DNA of 64,000 nucleotides from Streptomyces novaecaesareae (GCF_000716875.1 NZ_JNWQ01000085.1:16509-80508), one strand, 5' to 3'; counted from the first letter of the stretch, positions 34,454-43,748 are shown. A program made the numbers and translations. Notes: a model not told the origin generated them from the sequence alone.

Positions 34454-34768
34454 GTGGGGGCTCCGGATTCGCGGTGCGCCGGCTCGCCGGGGCCGGTGGG
34501 GGCCGGGCAACGGCGGCGGCGCACGGTGGGGGCCGCCTCGGCCGGTGGCCGGGGCGGGTTGCTGCCCCCGAGCTTCGACCCGACCGGGCCCGTCGCGGAT
34601 GATGTCAACCGGCGATAGCACCGCCGCATACCGGCGGTGATCTGCAGAGTGCCCCGCCGTACGGCCTGTGCCTACGGCCTGCCGCACGCCGCTGCGCGTT
34701 CGCCTCGCGTTCGCCGTACCACCCTTGATTGAATGTCATGTCCTTGGCGAGGCGGCTCGGCTGCGTCT
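34454..34768. other. Divergent snapalysin/LysR intergenic region (315 bp)
   Basis: Contains the module of copy 2 at 34570-34619. It also has a less GC-rich patch (TTGATTGAATGTCATGTCC, 34725-34743) next to the LysR start that could be its promoter or autoregulatory site. Confidence 0.6.
34570..34619 (-). promoter_or_regulatory. Shared promoter/operator module of snapalysin copy 2
   Basis: Minus-strand GCTATCGCCGGTTGACATC followed by ATCCGC and, 26 bases after TTGACA, GAAGCTC. It matches the module before copy 1 in both sequence and spacing. Confidence 0.65.
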
Positions 34769-35755
34769 ATGCTCCCGGACGTGGAGCTCGACGTGAGACA
34801 CCTCCGGGTGCTGTGCGCGATCGCCGACACCGGCAGCCTCCGCAAGGCCGCGCTCCGACTCGGCATGACCCAGCCCTCCCTCACCACCCAGCTGCACCGC
34901 ATCGAACGGGCCATCGGCGGCACCCTGTTCACCCGCGAGCAGACCGGCAGCCGACCGACCGCGCTCGGCCACTCGGTGCTCTCCCGCGCCCGGCCGGTGA
35001 TCACCGAGATGGCCGCGCTGGTGGCCGCCGCCCGCCAGGAGGCCCGCGACGCGACCGGGCCCGGCCGGCAGCGCCGGCTGCGCATCGGCAGCGTCGGCAG
35101 CCGGGCGGTCGCCGCCTGGCTGCGCCGGGTGCACGAGCGGCTGCCGGACACCGACACCACCATCCACGTGGACATCTCCGCCAGCGCACTGCTGCGGATG
35201 GTCGCCGCCGACCAGCTGGACGTGGCCTTCGTGTACGAGAGCGAGGGCTTCCCGCTGCGGGTGCCGGCCGAGGCCGAGCAGCGGGTGCTGATGGACCGTG
35301 AGCCGCAGTTCGTCGAACTCGCCGCCGGACACCCGGCCGCCGCCCGCCCGGTCGTCCACCTCACCGACCTCGCCGGGGACACCTGGATGGTCGACCCGAG
35401 TGCCGACCACGAGTACGCGGCGATGCGCCGGGTGTTCACCGGGGCCGGGCTCAACCCCCGGGTGCTGCAGGTGCGGGACAACGCCACCGCCGCCGAGCTG
35501 GTCGCCTCCGGCGAGGCCGTCCGCCCCTGCCAGCCGACCGCACCGCCCGGGCCCGGCACGGTCGTCCGCCCGGTGCACGGGGACCCGCTGGCCGTCCGGC
35601 TGCTCTTCACCTGGCGCCCGCGCGCGCTCAGCCCGCCCGCACTGGACGCGCTGTACGGCGAACTGCGCGCCGCCTACCTGGATCTGGCCAAGGTCAACCC
35701 GGCCTACCTGGCCTGGCTGGCGCGGCACCAACCGTTGCTGCTGGGGCGGGGCTAA
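34769..35755 (+). CDS. snpR: LysR family activator of snapalysin genes
   Basis: 328 residues from ATG 34769 (MLPDVELDVRHLRVL). GTG 34781 is possible. HTH at 10-65 (TGSLRKAALRLGMTQPSLTT). The ligand-binding domain is of LysR type (LRIGSVGSRAVAAWLRRVHE; DQLDVAFVYE). In Streptomyces the gene divergent from a snapalysin gene is its LysR activator, so the role is inferred from position plus family. The 3' end overlaps the convergent LtrA stop by 3 bp. Confidence 0.88.
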   Translation: MLPDVELDVRHLRVLCAIADTGSLRKAALRLGMTQPSLTTQLHRIERAIGGTLFTREQTGSRPTALGHSVLSRARPVITEMAALVAAARQEARDATGPGRQRRLRIGSVGSRAVAAWLRRVHERLPDTDTTIHVDISASALLRMVAADQLDVAFVYESEGFPLRVPAEAEQRVLMDREPQFVELAAGHPAAARPVVHLTDLAGDTWMVDPSADHEYAAMRRVFTGAGLNPRVLQVRDNATAAELVASGEAVRPCQPTAPPGPGTVVRPVHGDPLAVRLLFTWRPRALSPPALDALYGELRAAYLDLAKVNPAYLAWLARHQPLLLGRG

Positions 35756-36981
35756 GCCTGGATCGAGGCCCGGATCGAGGCCCGGCTCTCCCGGCCGTGG
35801 ATCAGCACCCCCACCGCCACCATCAGCGCGCAGACCAGGCCCGCCGCGAGCACCCCGGGGCCGCCGAACGCGGTGCAGGCCAGCACCAGGACGGCTCCGG
35901 TCGGCGCCACCGCCTGGGCGGCCGCGCCCCGCTTGGTGTGCCGGGCGTGCAGGAACCAGACCGTGACCAGGTAGACCGCCGTGGGCACGGTGACCGTCGC
36001 GGTGGCGGCCCGCTCGGAGATCTCCGCCTTGTGCGCGGCCGACTCCACCGCCACCTCCAGCCCGGCGCCGATCGCCGCCGCCGAGCCGAACACCAGGTAG
36101 TGCCCGTAACCCCAGGCGAAGGCCTGCCGGTTGGAGCGCAGGTGCTCGTGGACGGGCCGGGCGAAGTAGATCCACCAGGCGGCGAAGCAGATCAGCAGGC
36201 CGCCGACCGCCACCGGCACCAGCCGGCCCAGCCCCTCGTGCTCGTCCACCGCCGACTGCACCGCGACGGTCGCCGCCGCCACCGTCTCGCCGAGCACGAT
36301 CAGGGTGAACAGCCCGTACCGCTCGGCGATGTGGTGCGGGTGCCAGGAGGTCTGGGTCCGCAGCTCGGCGATCACCGGCACGGCCAGCTCGCACAGCGCG
36401 CCGATCGGGATGACGTACGGACGTGCGCCGTGCGGCAGGAACAGCAGGACCACCCAGCCGGCCTGGCAGAGGGTGATCCCCAGCGCGTAGCGCAGCGCGA
36501 CCCGGCGCGCCTCGCCCTGCTCACTGGCCGCCGCGCGCAGCCACTGGGTCACCATCGCCAGGCGCATCACCACGTACCCGGTGATCGACAGCGCCATGTC
36601 CTGGGTGGCGAACAGCCGCGGCACCCCGGCGGCGAGGATCAGCACCCCGGCGATCTGCACCAGCGTGGTGAGCCGGTACGGCACGTCGTCGCAGTCGTAG
36701 GCGGAGGCGAACCAGGTGAAGTTCATCCAGGCCCACCAGATCGCGAAGAAGGCCAGCACGTAGCCGCGCAGGCCCTCCCCGTAGTGCCCGGCGGCGAGGG
36801 AGTGGGCCAGTTCGCGCCCCGCCTGGCCGACCGCGACCACGAAGCAGAGGTCGAAGAAGAGCTCCAGCGGGGTGGCGACCCGGTGCGGCTCGTGGCGGTC
36901 GCGCGGGACCATCCGACGGACCGGCAGCGGGTCGACGTGGTGGCGCGTACGGGATGCCGCGGCGGCGGGATCACTGGCCAT
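35752..36981 (-). CDS. Low temperature requirement protein A (LtrA) family membrane protein
   Basis: 409 residues, about 10-12 hydrophobic helices. The LtrA signature VATPLELFFDLCFVVAVGQ opens the first helix. WWAWMNFTWFASAYDCDDV and TSWHPHHIAERYGLFTLIVL with GETVAAAT are the other conserved blocks. The family was named from a Listeria cold-sensitive mutant; its transport or enzymatic role is not known. ATG 36981 has GGAGC upstream. Single gene. Confidence 0.92.
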   Translation of the reverse strand: MASDPAAAASRTRHHVDPLPVRRMVPRDRHEPHRVATPLELFFDLCFVVAVGQAGRELAHSLAAGHYGEGLRGYVLAFFAIWWAWMNFTWFASAYDCDDVPYRLTTLVQIAGVLILAAGVPRLFATQDMALSITGYVVMRLAMVTQWLRAAASEQGEARRVALRYALGITLCQAGWVVLLFLPHGARPYVIPIGALCELAVPVIAELRTQTSWHPHHIAERYGLFTLIVLGETVAAATVAVQSAVDEHEGLGRLVPVAVGGLLICFAAWWIYFARPVHEHLRSNRQAFAWGYGHYLVFGSAAAIGAGLEVAVESAAHKAEISERAATATVTVPTAVYLVTVWFLHARHTKRGAAAQAVAPTGAVLVLACTAFGGPGVLAAGLVCALMVAVGVLIHGRESRASIRASIQA

Positions 36982-37453
36982 CGGAGCTGCTCCGGGGGGT
37001 CGGGAGGGGCTGGTCGTCCCGCGCATCCTGGCAGTGGCCCGGGCCCGGCGCACGCACCGGCGCGGCCCGGGAACCCCGTACGGCCCCGGGTCGCGATGTC
37101 CCTGGATGTCCCTTTTCTCCTTGCCGTCAGCCGTAGTTGACGCTGCGGTGCGCGAACCGGGTGACAGCCCGGCGGGTTTCCGGGCGCGCCCCGCGCGCTG
37201 CGCCGCGGGGCGCCGGAACGCGCCGCTAGATTCGTCCCCGGTTGGAAGAGCGCGGGCCCTGCGGGGCCCATGACAGCGGGCCCTGCGGGGCCCATGACAC
37301 GGGCGGCCTGCGGGCAACGCGGAAGGTCAAGGCGGGTGGCGGGACAGCGGGGGCGGCAGAGCCGACCTTCCCGTGTCCGCGCCACCGGCCTCGTGATCAC
37401 CGCGCTGCTCGCCAGCGCCTGCCGTGCGGCCCGCCCGGTGCCGTCCGCGGCCG
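36982..37453. other. Intergenic region (472 bp) with tandem repeat
   Basis: Holds the LtrA upstream region and a 24-bp tandem duplication (37252-37299). No credible gene; open frames here are GC-bias artefacts. Confidence 0.6.
37252..37299. repeat. Two exact tandem copies of a 24-bp unit
   Basis: The unit starts GCGGGCCCTGCGGGGCCC and ends ATGACA; copies at 37252-37275 and 37276-37299 are identical. Each contains GGGCCC twice and can fold on itself. Confidence 0.85.
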
Positions 37454-39160
37454 CTACTTCTCCCAGCCGACCTTGCTGTAGTCCTCCTGGGCGAGGCCGA
37501 AGGCACCGTAGTTGGCGAGGCCCTTGCGAACCGCCACCACGGCGGGCCGCTGGTAGAGCTCGACGGTGTGGCCGAGCTCCCAGATCTTCGCGTCCGCCTG
37601 GTTGTAGAGCTTCGCGGCCTCCGCCGGGTCGACCGTCCCGGCCGCCTTCTTCAGCAGGCCGTCGATCTCCGGGGTGCCCAGGCGGGACGGGTTGCTGAAG
37701 GTGTTGTCGCCCACCGGCAGGCGGAAGTTGGCGAGGGCCTTGGAGTTCGGGAAGGAGTCGGTGTTGCGCCAGCTCGCGATGTCGAACTTGCCCGGGGTCA
37801 CGTACTTGGCGAAGTAGTCGTTGGCGGCGACCTTGTCCAGGTCGACCTTGACCCCGGCCGTCTGCCACATCGCGGCCGCCGCGGTGGCGAGGTCGACCTG
37901 GGCCTGCGCGGTGCCGTCGCTGAGCACCCAGTGCAGCTCCAGCTGCTGCCCGTCCTTGGTGCGCGGCTGGCCGCTGCCGGCCTCCTTCCAGCCGGCCTCG
38001 TCCAGCAGCTTCTTCGCCGCCGCCAGGTCGAACGTGGCCCAGTCGCCGGAGTTGTCCTGGTAGCCGGTCTGGTTGGGCATGATGATGTGGTTGCCGAGCG
38101 GCTTGAACTCCACCGGCACCCCGTTGTTGGCGATCTTGATCAGCGCCGAGCGGTCGATCGCCTTGCCCAGCGCCTGACGCACCCGCTGGTCGGCCAGCGC
38201 GCCGGTGCCGCCGAAGGAGATGTGCACCTCGTCCCACGGGCTGGCGGCCCGGATCACGGTGTCCTTGGCGCCCTTGAGCTGCCCGTACGCGGTGGCGGTA
38301 CCGGCCGAGGCGAGGTCGATCTCGTTGTTGAGGTACGCCTGGATGCTCGCGGCCTTGTCCATCACCCGGAAGGTGATCTTGTCGAGCTTGGCCCGGGTGC
38401 CCCACCAGGCCGGGTCCGGGACGAAGGTGATGGTCTGCGCGGTCTTGTCGGCCACGCCGATCTTCAGCGGCCCCGCGGTGATCGGGACCTTCTCCACCCA
38501 CCCCTTGTTGAAGTCGTCCGGGGTGGAGATGCCGGCCGCGGGGACCAGCGGGCGGAACAGGTTCTGCCAGTCCGCGTACGGCTCCGAGAAGGTGACCTTC
38601 ACCTCGCCCGGGTCGGCGCCCTGCTCGACCGCGGAGATCAGCTCGTAGCCGGACGGGTCGTAGCCGTTGTACGCCGGGTCCTTGCCGTTGCTCGCCTGCC
38701 AGTCCGCCTTGAAGTCCAGGTAGCTCAGCGGCTTGCCGTCCGACCACTTGGCCTTGGGGTTCAGCTTGTACGTGACCACCTGCGGCGAGGTCGAGGTGAC
38801 CTCGGCCTCCACCAGGTAGTCCGGGTTCGGCTGGAAGGTGCCGGAGGCGTCGGTGCCGAACAGCGAGGGCTCCAGGGCGCGGACGAGGTTCACCGTGTCG
38901 GTGTAGGAGCCGCCGTCCACCTGGAGCGGGTTCCACTGGGTGATCCACTGGTCCAGCGCGAAGCGCACCTCGCCGCCGTCCTTGACCTGCTCCAGCGGCT
39001 TGGCGTTGATGTCCTGGGAGTCCTGTCTGGGCGGCTCGCTCTTGGCCACGTCGCCGCCCGAACCGCCCCCGCCCGAGGTGCACGCGGTGACCGCGAGCGC
39101 GACGGCGACGGCGAGGGCGGCCGCCCGGCCGAGACGGCGGGCCGTGGTGGAAGCGTCCAT
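37454..39160 (-). CDS. Peptide ABC transporter substrate-binding lipoprotein (family 5)
   Basis: 568 residues from ATG 39160 with GGGGGACC upstream. The signal ends in the lipobox LAVTAC, so the mature protein is lipid-anchored. The SBP family 5 body shows NPKAKWSDGKPLSYLDFKAD, DQRVRQALGKAIDRSALI and LDEAGWKEAGSG. It binds di- or oligopeptides (or related solutes) outside the membrane and feeds the permeases encoded divergently from 39534. The binding protein diverges from its membrane genes, an uncommon order. Confidence 0.93.
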   Translation of the reverse strand: MDASTTARRLGRAAALAVAVALAVTACTSGGGGSGGDVAKSEPPRQDSQDINAKPLEQVKDGGEVRFALDQWITQWNPLQVDGGSYTDTVNLVRALEPSLFGTDASGTFQPNPDYLVEAEVTSTSPQVVTYKLNPKAKWSDGKPLSYLDFKADWQASNGKDPAYNGYDPSGYELISAVEQGADPGEVKVTFSEPYADWQNLFRPLVPAAGISTPDDFNKGWVEKVPITAGPLKIGVADKTAQTITFVPDPAWWGTRAKLDKITFRVMDKAASIQAYLNNEIDLASAGTATAYGQLKGAKDTVIRAASPWDEVHISFGGTGALADQRVRQALGKAIDRSALIKIANNGVPVEFKPLGNHIIMPNQTGYQDNSGDWATFDLAAAKKLLDEAGWKEAGSGQPRTKDGQQLELHWVLSDGTAQAQVDLATAAAAMWQTAGVKVDLDKVAANDYFAKYVTPGKFDIASWRNTDSFPNSKALANFRLPVGDNTFSNPSRLGTPEIDGLLKKAAGTVDPAEAAKLYNQADAKIWELGHTVELYQRPAVVAVRKGLANYGAFGLAQEDYSKVGWEK

Positions 39161-39533
39161 GAGGTCCCCCTGGTGAGGTCTTCGGTACGGGAGTTGTGCC
39201 GCGCGAGGTGTGGCGAGGCTTGAGCGTGGGCAGCCAAGTCGGCACCAGCGAGCAGAACGTAACAGCGGATCAGATCCGCCACCAGGGGGAGGAGCGCACA
39301 CCTGATCCAGAAGTCACACGCGGCAATACCACCGCAACACCCCGGCCGCGCCACGGTGCTTCACTCTGACCTGCGCTTTCCCGAACCGCCGCGCACGCCC
39401 CGCCACCCGATGCCCTGACCGCCATCCGACGCCCCGACCGCCGTCCAATGCCCACCACCGGGCCCCGACCGAAGGCCACCACCCCGATGCCCACCAGACG
39501 CGTCGGCCAAGCCCCCACCCCGGGCGGCCGTTG
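39161..39533. other. Divergent intergenic region of the peptide transporter (373 bp)
   Basis: Left half probably carries the lipoprotein gene promoter. 39408-39500 is low-complexity C-rich DNA with imperfect units of about 19 nt built on CGATGCCC and CCGACCGCC, directly before the permease. No hairpin terminator is expected here. Confidence 0.55.
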
Positions 39534-40514
39534 ATGCTCCGCTACCTGGCGAAGCGGCTGAGCTACTACGCGGTGCTGCTGATCGCCGCCGTCTTCCTGG
39601 CGTACGCGATATCCGCGACCGCCCTGCAGCCGCGCACTTACTTCGACGCCAAGGTCCCCCGCCCGTCCGCCGAGTCGGTCGAGCGCCAACTCACCGCGCT
39701 CAACCTGAACGACCGCACCCCGGTCGCCGAGCGCTTCGGCCACTGGGCCGGCGGGCTGCTGCACGGCGACCTCGGCCGGACCATCCACGACACCCCGGTC
39801 ACCGACGACTTCGGCCGCCGGGTCTGGGTCTCACTGCGGCTGCTGCTGCTCGGCAGCGTGCTCGGCATGCTCCTCGGCGTCGCCGTCGGGGCGTGGAGCG
39901 CCGTCCGCCAGTACCGGATCTCCGACCGGCTGCTCACCGTGCTCTCCTTCGTCCTGCTCTCCACACCGGTCTTCCTGGTCGCGCTGTTCCTCAAGAACGG
40001 CGCCATCGCCGCCAAGGACGCGGCCGGCCACGACGTGATCCCCTTCACCGGCTACGAGACCCCCGGGCTCACCGGCGGCCTCGGCACCCACCTGGCCGAC
40101 TGGGCGCTGCACCTGCTGCTGCCCACCATCTCGCTGGCCCTCGGCGGCCTCGCCACCTACAGCCGCTACCAGCGCGGCACCATGCTCGACGTGCTCGGCT
40201 CGGACTACCTGCGCACCGCCGAGGCCAAGGGCCTCACCCGCGGGCGAGCGCTGCTGAAGCACGGGCTGCGCACCGCCGTGATCCCGATGTCGACGATGTT
40301 CGCCTACAGCTTCCTGGGCATCTTCACCGGCGCGATCTTCACCGAGACGATCTTCGGCTGGCACGGCATGGGCGAGTGGCTGATCCAGTCGATCAACGAA
40401 CAGGACGTCAACTCGGTGGTGGCGATCAACCTGTTCACCGCCGCCGTCGTCCTCGCCTCCGGCTTCCTCGCCGACACCCTGCACGCCGCCCTCGACCCGC
40501 GCGTGCGGTCCTGA
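39534..40514 (+). CDS. Peptide ABC transporter permease (DppB type)
   Basis: 326 residues, six membrane helices. MLRYLAKRLSYYAVLLIAAV is the typical N-terminal helix. The EAA coupling loop is DYLRTAEAKGLTRGRALLKH. FTETIFGWHGMGEWLIQSI is a DppB/OppB signature. It forms half of the membrane channel with the next gene. ATG 39534 follows an in-frame TTG 39531; no strong ribosome-binding site is visible. The next start is 16 bp downstream. Confidence 0.94.
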   Translation: MLRYLAKRLSYYAVLLIAAVFLAYAISATALQPRTYFDAKVPRPSAESVERQLTALNLNDRTPVAERFGHWAGGLLHGDLGRTIHDTPVTDDFGRRVWVSLRLLLLGSVLGMLLGVAVGAWSAVRQYRISDRLLTVLSFVLLSTPVFLVALFLKNGAIAAKDAAGHDVIPFTGYETPGLTGGLGTHLADWALHLLLPTISLALGGLATYSRYQRGTMLDVLGSDYLRTAEAKGLTRGRALLKHGLRTAVIPMSTMFAYSFLGIFTGAIFTETIFGWHGMGEWLIQSINEQDVNSVVAINLFTAAVVLASGFLADTLHAALDPRVRS

Positions 40515-40530
40515 CCGGAGGAGACCCGAG

Positions 40531-41460
40531 ATGACCACCACCGTCGCCGAGCCCTCCCCCTCGGCCACCGCCGCACCCCGGGCGACCGGCCGCGGGCGGC
40601 TCGTCCTCGCCCGGCTGCTCGCCGCCCGCGGGGCCGTCGTCGGGGCCGTGATCGTCCTGCTGCTGTTCGCGCTCGCCTTCGGCGGGCCGTACCTCACGCC
40701 CTGGGACTACGCCGCGCCCGACTTCTCCGCACTGCACCAACCCCCGTCCGCCGAGCACTGGTTCGGCACCAACGGGGTCGGCCAGGACGTCTTCGCGCAG
40801 ACCGTCCGCGGGCTGCAGAAGTCACTGATCATCGGCCTGCTGGTGGCCCTGTTCTCCACCGTGCTGGCCTCCGTGGTCGGCGCCTGCGCCGGCTACTTCG
40901 GTGGCTGGGCCGACCGGACGCTGATGTTCCTGGTGGACCTGCTGCTGGTCTTCCCGTCGTTCCTGATCATCACCATCGTCTCGGCCCGGCTGAAGAGCGC
41001 CGGCTGGATCGCCTTCGTGCTGCTGCTCGCGCTGTTCAACTGGATGATCACCGCCCGGGTGGTCCGCTCGATGACCATCTCCCTGCGCGAACGCGAATTC
41101 GTCCGCGCCGCACGGTTCATGGGCGTGCGACCACTGCGGATCATCAGCCGGCACATCCTGCCGAACGTCGCCTCCTTCCTCATCATCGACGCCACCATCG
41201 CGGTCGGCGGCGCCGTGATGAGCGAGACCGCGCTCTCCTACTTCGGCTTCGGCGTCAAGCCGCCGGACGTCTCGCTCGGCACCCTGCTCGCGGCCGGGAC
41301 CAGCGAAGCCCCGGTGTTCCCCTGGCTGTTCTACTTCGCCGCGGGCCTGCTGGTGCTGTTCGTCCTCGCCGTCAACCTGATCGGGGACGGGCTGCGCGAC
41401 GCCCTCGACCCGACCTCCGGGGCCCGGCCCCGCCGTTCCCGTAGGAAGCGCCGCCCGTGA
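40531..41460 (+). CDS. Peptide ABC transporter permease (DppC type)
   Basis: 309 residues. The N-terminal OppC/DppC segment is FGTNGVGQDVFAQTVRGLQK. The coupling loop is EFVRAARFMGVRPLRIISRH, and GVKPPDVSLGTLLAAG is near the end. ATG 40531 has GGAGGAG upstream. The C-terminal codons (RRSRRKRRP, stop 41458-41460) are part of a threefold repeat that runs into the ATPase start. It pairs with the DppB-type subunit. Confidence 0.94.
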   Translation: MTTTVAEPSPSATAAPRATGRGRLVLARLLAARGAVVGAVIVLLLFALAFGGPYLTPWDYAAPDFSALHQPPSAEHWFGTNGVGQDVFAQTVRGLQKSLIIGLLVALFSTVLASVVGACAGYFGGWADRTLMFLVDLLLVFPSFLIITIVSARLKSAGWIAFVLLLALFNWMITARVVRSMTISLREREFVRAARFMGVRPLRIISRHILPNVASFLIIDATIAVGGAVMSETALSYFGFGVKPPDVSLGTLLAAGTSEAPVFPWLFYFAAGLLVLFVLAVNLIGDGLRDALDPTSGARPRRSRRKRRP

Positions 41461-41532
41461 CCGCCACTGTCCGTTCCCGTAGGAAGCGCCCGTGACCGCC
41501 ACCGTCCGTTCCCGTAGGAAGCGCCGCCCGTG
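41435..41532 (+). repeat. Triplicated RBS/start junction creating two coupled mini-cistrons
   Basis: The 18-mer GTTCCCGTAGGAAGCGCC occurs at 41435, 41473 and 41508 (steps 38 and 35). Each copy carries AGGA and is followed by a GTGACC start. The permease stop overlaps GTG 41457, which opens a 12-codon frame ending at 41495. That stop overlaps GTG 41492, which opens a 13-codon frame ending at 41533. That stop overlaps GTG 41530 of the ATPase. All three overlaps are GTGA. Encoded peptides read VTATVRSRRKRP and VTATVRSRRKRRP. Confidence 0.85.
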
Positions 41533-43614
41533 ACCACCACCGTCGAAACCCCGCTGCTCGCCGTCCGGGACCTCCGGGTGGACTTCGCCGGGCCCGACGG
41601 CCCGGTCCCCGCCGTCCGCGGGGTGGACCTCACCCTGCACCGGGGCGAGACCCTCGGCATCGTCGGCGAGTCCGGCTCCGGGAAGTCCGTCACCGCGCTG
41701 TCCGTGCTCGGGCTGCTGCCCGGCACGGCCCGCGTCGGCGGCTCGGTGCGGCTGGACGGGCGGGAGCTGGTCGGGCTGCCGGGCAAGGAGCTCGCGGCGA
41801 TCCGCGGCCGCCGGATCGCCATGGTCTTCCAGGACCCGCTCTCCGCCTTCACCCCGGTCTACCGGATCGGCGACCAGATCGCCGAGGCGGTCCGCATCCA
41901 CCAGCGGGTGGACAAGGCCACCGCGCGCCGCCGGGCCGCCGAACTCCTCGACCTGGTCGGCATCCCGGCGCCCGACCGGGCCCTGGACAGCTTCCCGCAC
42001 GAGTTCTCCGGCGGCATGCGTCAGCGCGCGATGATCGCGATGGCCGTCGCCAACGAGCCCGACATCCTGCTCGCCGACGAGCCCACCACCGCGCTCGACG
42101 TCACCATCCAGGCCCAGGTGCTGGACGTGCTGCGCACCGCCCGGCGGGAGACCGGCGCCGCCCTGGTCCTGGTCAGCCACGACCTCGGGGTGATCGCCGG
42201 GACGGCCGACCGGGTCGCGGTGATGTACGCCGGGCGGGTGGTCGAGACCGCGGAGGTGGACGAGCTGTTCGCGGCTCCGCGCCACCCCTACTCACTCGGC
42301 CTGATCGGCGCGCTGCCCCGGCTGGACGGGCGCGGCGGTCCGCTGGTGCCGATCCCCGGCGCCCCGGCCCCGATGGCCGAGCTGCCGCCGGGCTGCCCGT
42401 TCGCGGCGCGCTGCCCGCTGGCGGAGGAGCGCTGCTCGGTGACGGAGCCCGCGCTGGAGGGCGCGGACGGCCATCTGGCGGCGTGCGTACGGTCGGCGGA
42501 GCTCGCCGCGCGGCGGCCCGCGCCGTCCGAGGTCTACCCCGTTCCGGAGCTGCCCGCCCCCGCCGGCTCCGGTGACCGCTCCGCCCTGACGCCGGTCCTG
42601 ACGGTGAGCGGCCTCGGCAAAACGTTTCCGCTCCTCAAGGGCACGGTCTTCAAACGCAAGGTCGGCGAGGTGTACGCGGTCGACGGCGTCGACCTGGACC
42701 TGCGCGAGGGCGAGACCCTCGGCCTGGTCGGGGAGTCCGGCTCCGGCAAATCCACCACCCTGTTCGAACTGCTCAAGCTCGGCGCCCCGGAGACCGGCCG
42801 GATCGAACTGCTCGGCCGGGACACCGCGAAGCTCACCCGCGCCGAGGCCCACCGGCTCCGCGCCGAACTGCAGATCGTCTTCCAGGACCCGATGGCCAGC
42901 CTCGACCCCCGGATGCCGATCGGCGGCATCGTCGCCGAACCCCTGCTCGCCCAGCACACCCCGCGCGAGGAGATCGCCCGCCGGGTGCCCGAACTGCTGC
43001 GCCAGGTCGGCCTCGACCCCGAGCACGCCGTCCGCTACCCGCACCAGTTCTCCGGCGGCCAGCGCCAGCGCGTCTCGATCGCCCGGGCACTCGCCGTCCG
43101 GCCGCGACTGCTGGTCCTGGACGAACCGGTCTCGGCACTGGACGTCTCCATCCAGGCCGGAGTGCTCAACCTGCTGCAGTCCCTCAAGGCGGAACTCGGA
43201 CTCTCCTACCTGTTCGTCTCGCACGACCTCTCGGTGATCCGACACCTCGCCGACCGGGTCAGCGTGATGTACCTCGGCCGGACCGTCGAACAGGGCGAGG
43301 TCTCCGCCGTCTTCGACCGCCCCAGACACCCGTACACCCGCGCCCTGCTCTCCGCCATCCCGCTCCCCGACCCCGCCGCCGAACGCGACCGCGACCGCGA
43401 CCGCATCCTGCTCGCCGGCGACCCGCCCTCCCCCACCGAACGCCGCACCGGCTGCCCCTTCCGCGCCCGCTGCCCGCGCTACGCCGGGCTCACCGACCCG
43501 GCGGACCGCGCCCGCTGCGAGCAGGAGCGGCCCGCCCTCGACGGCGCGCCGGGGACGGACCACCAGGCGGCCTGCCACCACCCGGAACCACCTGCGGACG
43601 ATCACGGGAGGTGA
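41530..43614 (+). CDS. Fused double ATPase of peptide ABC transporter (DppD-DppF type)
   Basis: 694 residues with two complete ABC domains. The first (about 8-265) has GESGSGKSVTAL, FSGGMRQR and LLADEPTTALD. The second (about 355-620) has GESGSGKSTTLF, FSGGQRQR and LLVLDEPVSALD. Each is followed by the Cys-containing C-terminal segment of oligopeptide ATPases (CPFAARCPLAEERC; CPFRARCPRYAG). One chain thus replaces DppD and DppF. GTG 41530 lies downstream of the triplicated start junction. It powers uptake through the two permeases upstream. Confidence 0.95.
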   Translation: MTTTVETPLLAVRDLRVDFAGPDGPVPAVRGVDLTLHRGETLGIVGESGSGKSVTALSVLGLLPGTARVGGSVRLDGRELVGLPGKELAAIRGRRIAMVFQDPLSAFTPVYRIGDQIAEAVRIHQRVDKATARRRAAELLDLVGIPAPDRALDSFPHEFSGGMRQRAMIAMAVANEPDILLADEPTTALDVTIQAQVLDVLRTARRETGAALVLVSHDLGVIAGTADRVAVMYAGRVVETAEVDELFAAPRHPYSLGLIGALPRLDGRGGPLVPIPGAPAPMAELPPGCPFAARCPLAEERCSVTEPALEGADGHLAACVRSAELAARRPAPSEVYPVPELPAPAGSGDRSALTPVLTVSGLGKTFPLLKGTVFKRKVGEVYAVDGVDLDLREGETLGLVGESGSGKSTTLFELLKLGAPETGRIELLGRDTAKLTRAEAHRLRAELQIVFQDPMASLDPRMPIGGIVAEPLLAQHTPREEIARRVPELLRQVGLDPEHAVRYPHQFSGGQRQRVSIARALAVRPRLLVLDEPVSALDVSIQAGVLNLLQSLKAELGLSYLFVSHDLSVIRHLADRVSVMYLGRTVEQGEVSAVFDRPRHPYTRALLSAIPLPDPAAERDRDRDRILLAGDPPSPTERRTGCPFRARCPRYAGLTDPADRARCEQERPALDGAPGTDHQAACHHPEPPADDHGR

Positions 43615-43674
43615 TCACCCGAATACGATTCGGTGGATCGGGGCGGCGCCGTGTAATGTCTTCGACGTCAGCAA

Positions 43675-43748
43675 GCGCCGCTAGCTCAGTTGGTTAGAGC
43701 AGCTGACTCTTAATCAGCGGGTCCGGGGTTCGAGTCCCTGGCGGCGCA
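43675..43748 (+). tRNA. tRNA-Lys (CTT), copy 3
   Basis: Same 74-nt sequence as copies 1, 2 and 4. A TAATGT -10-like box lies at about 43654, and the leader is GTCAGCAA. The 3' flank CAGACAGCCGGAAGGCC continues with CCTT before diverging. The 3' half overlaps the end of the convergent hydrolase gene. Confidence 0.97.

Noticed and set aside
37252..37299. Tandem 24-bp repeat considered as a CRISPR or operator array
   Set aside because: Only two adjacent copies with no spacers; a simple duplication.
41435..41532. Threefold repeat considered as CRISPR
   Set aside because: Spacing is 35-38 bp with repeat and spacer both conserved; it is a duplicated gene junction.
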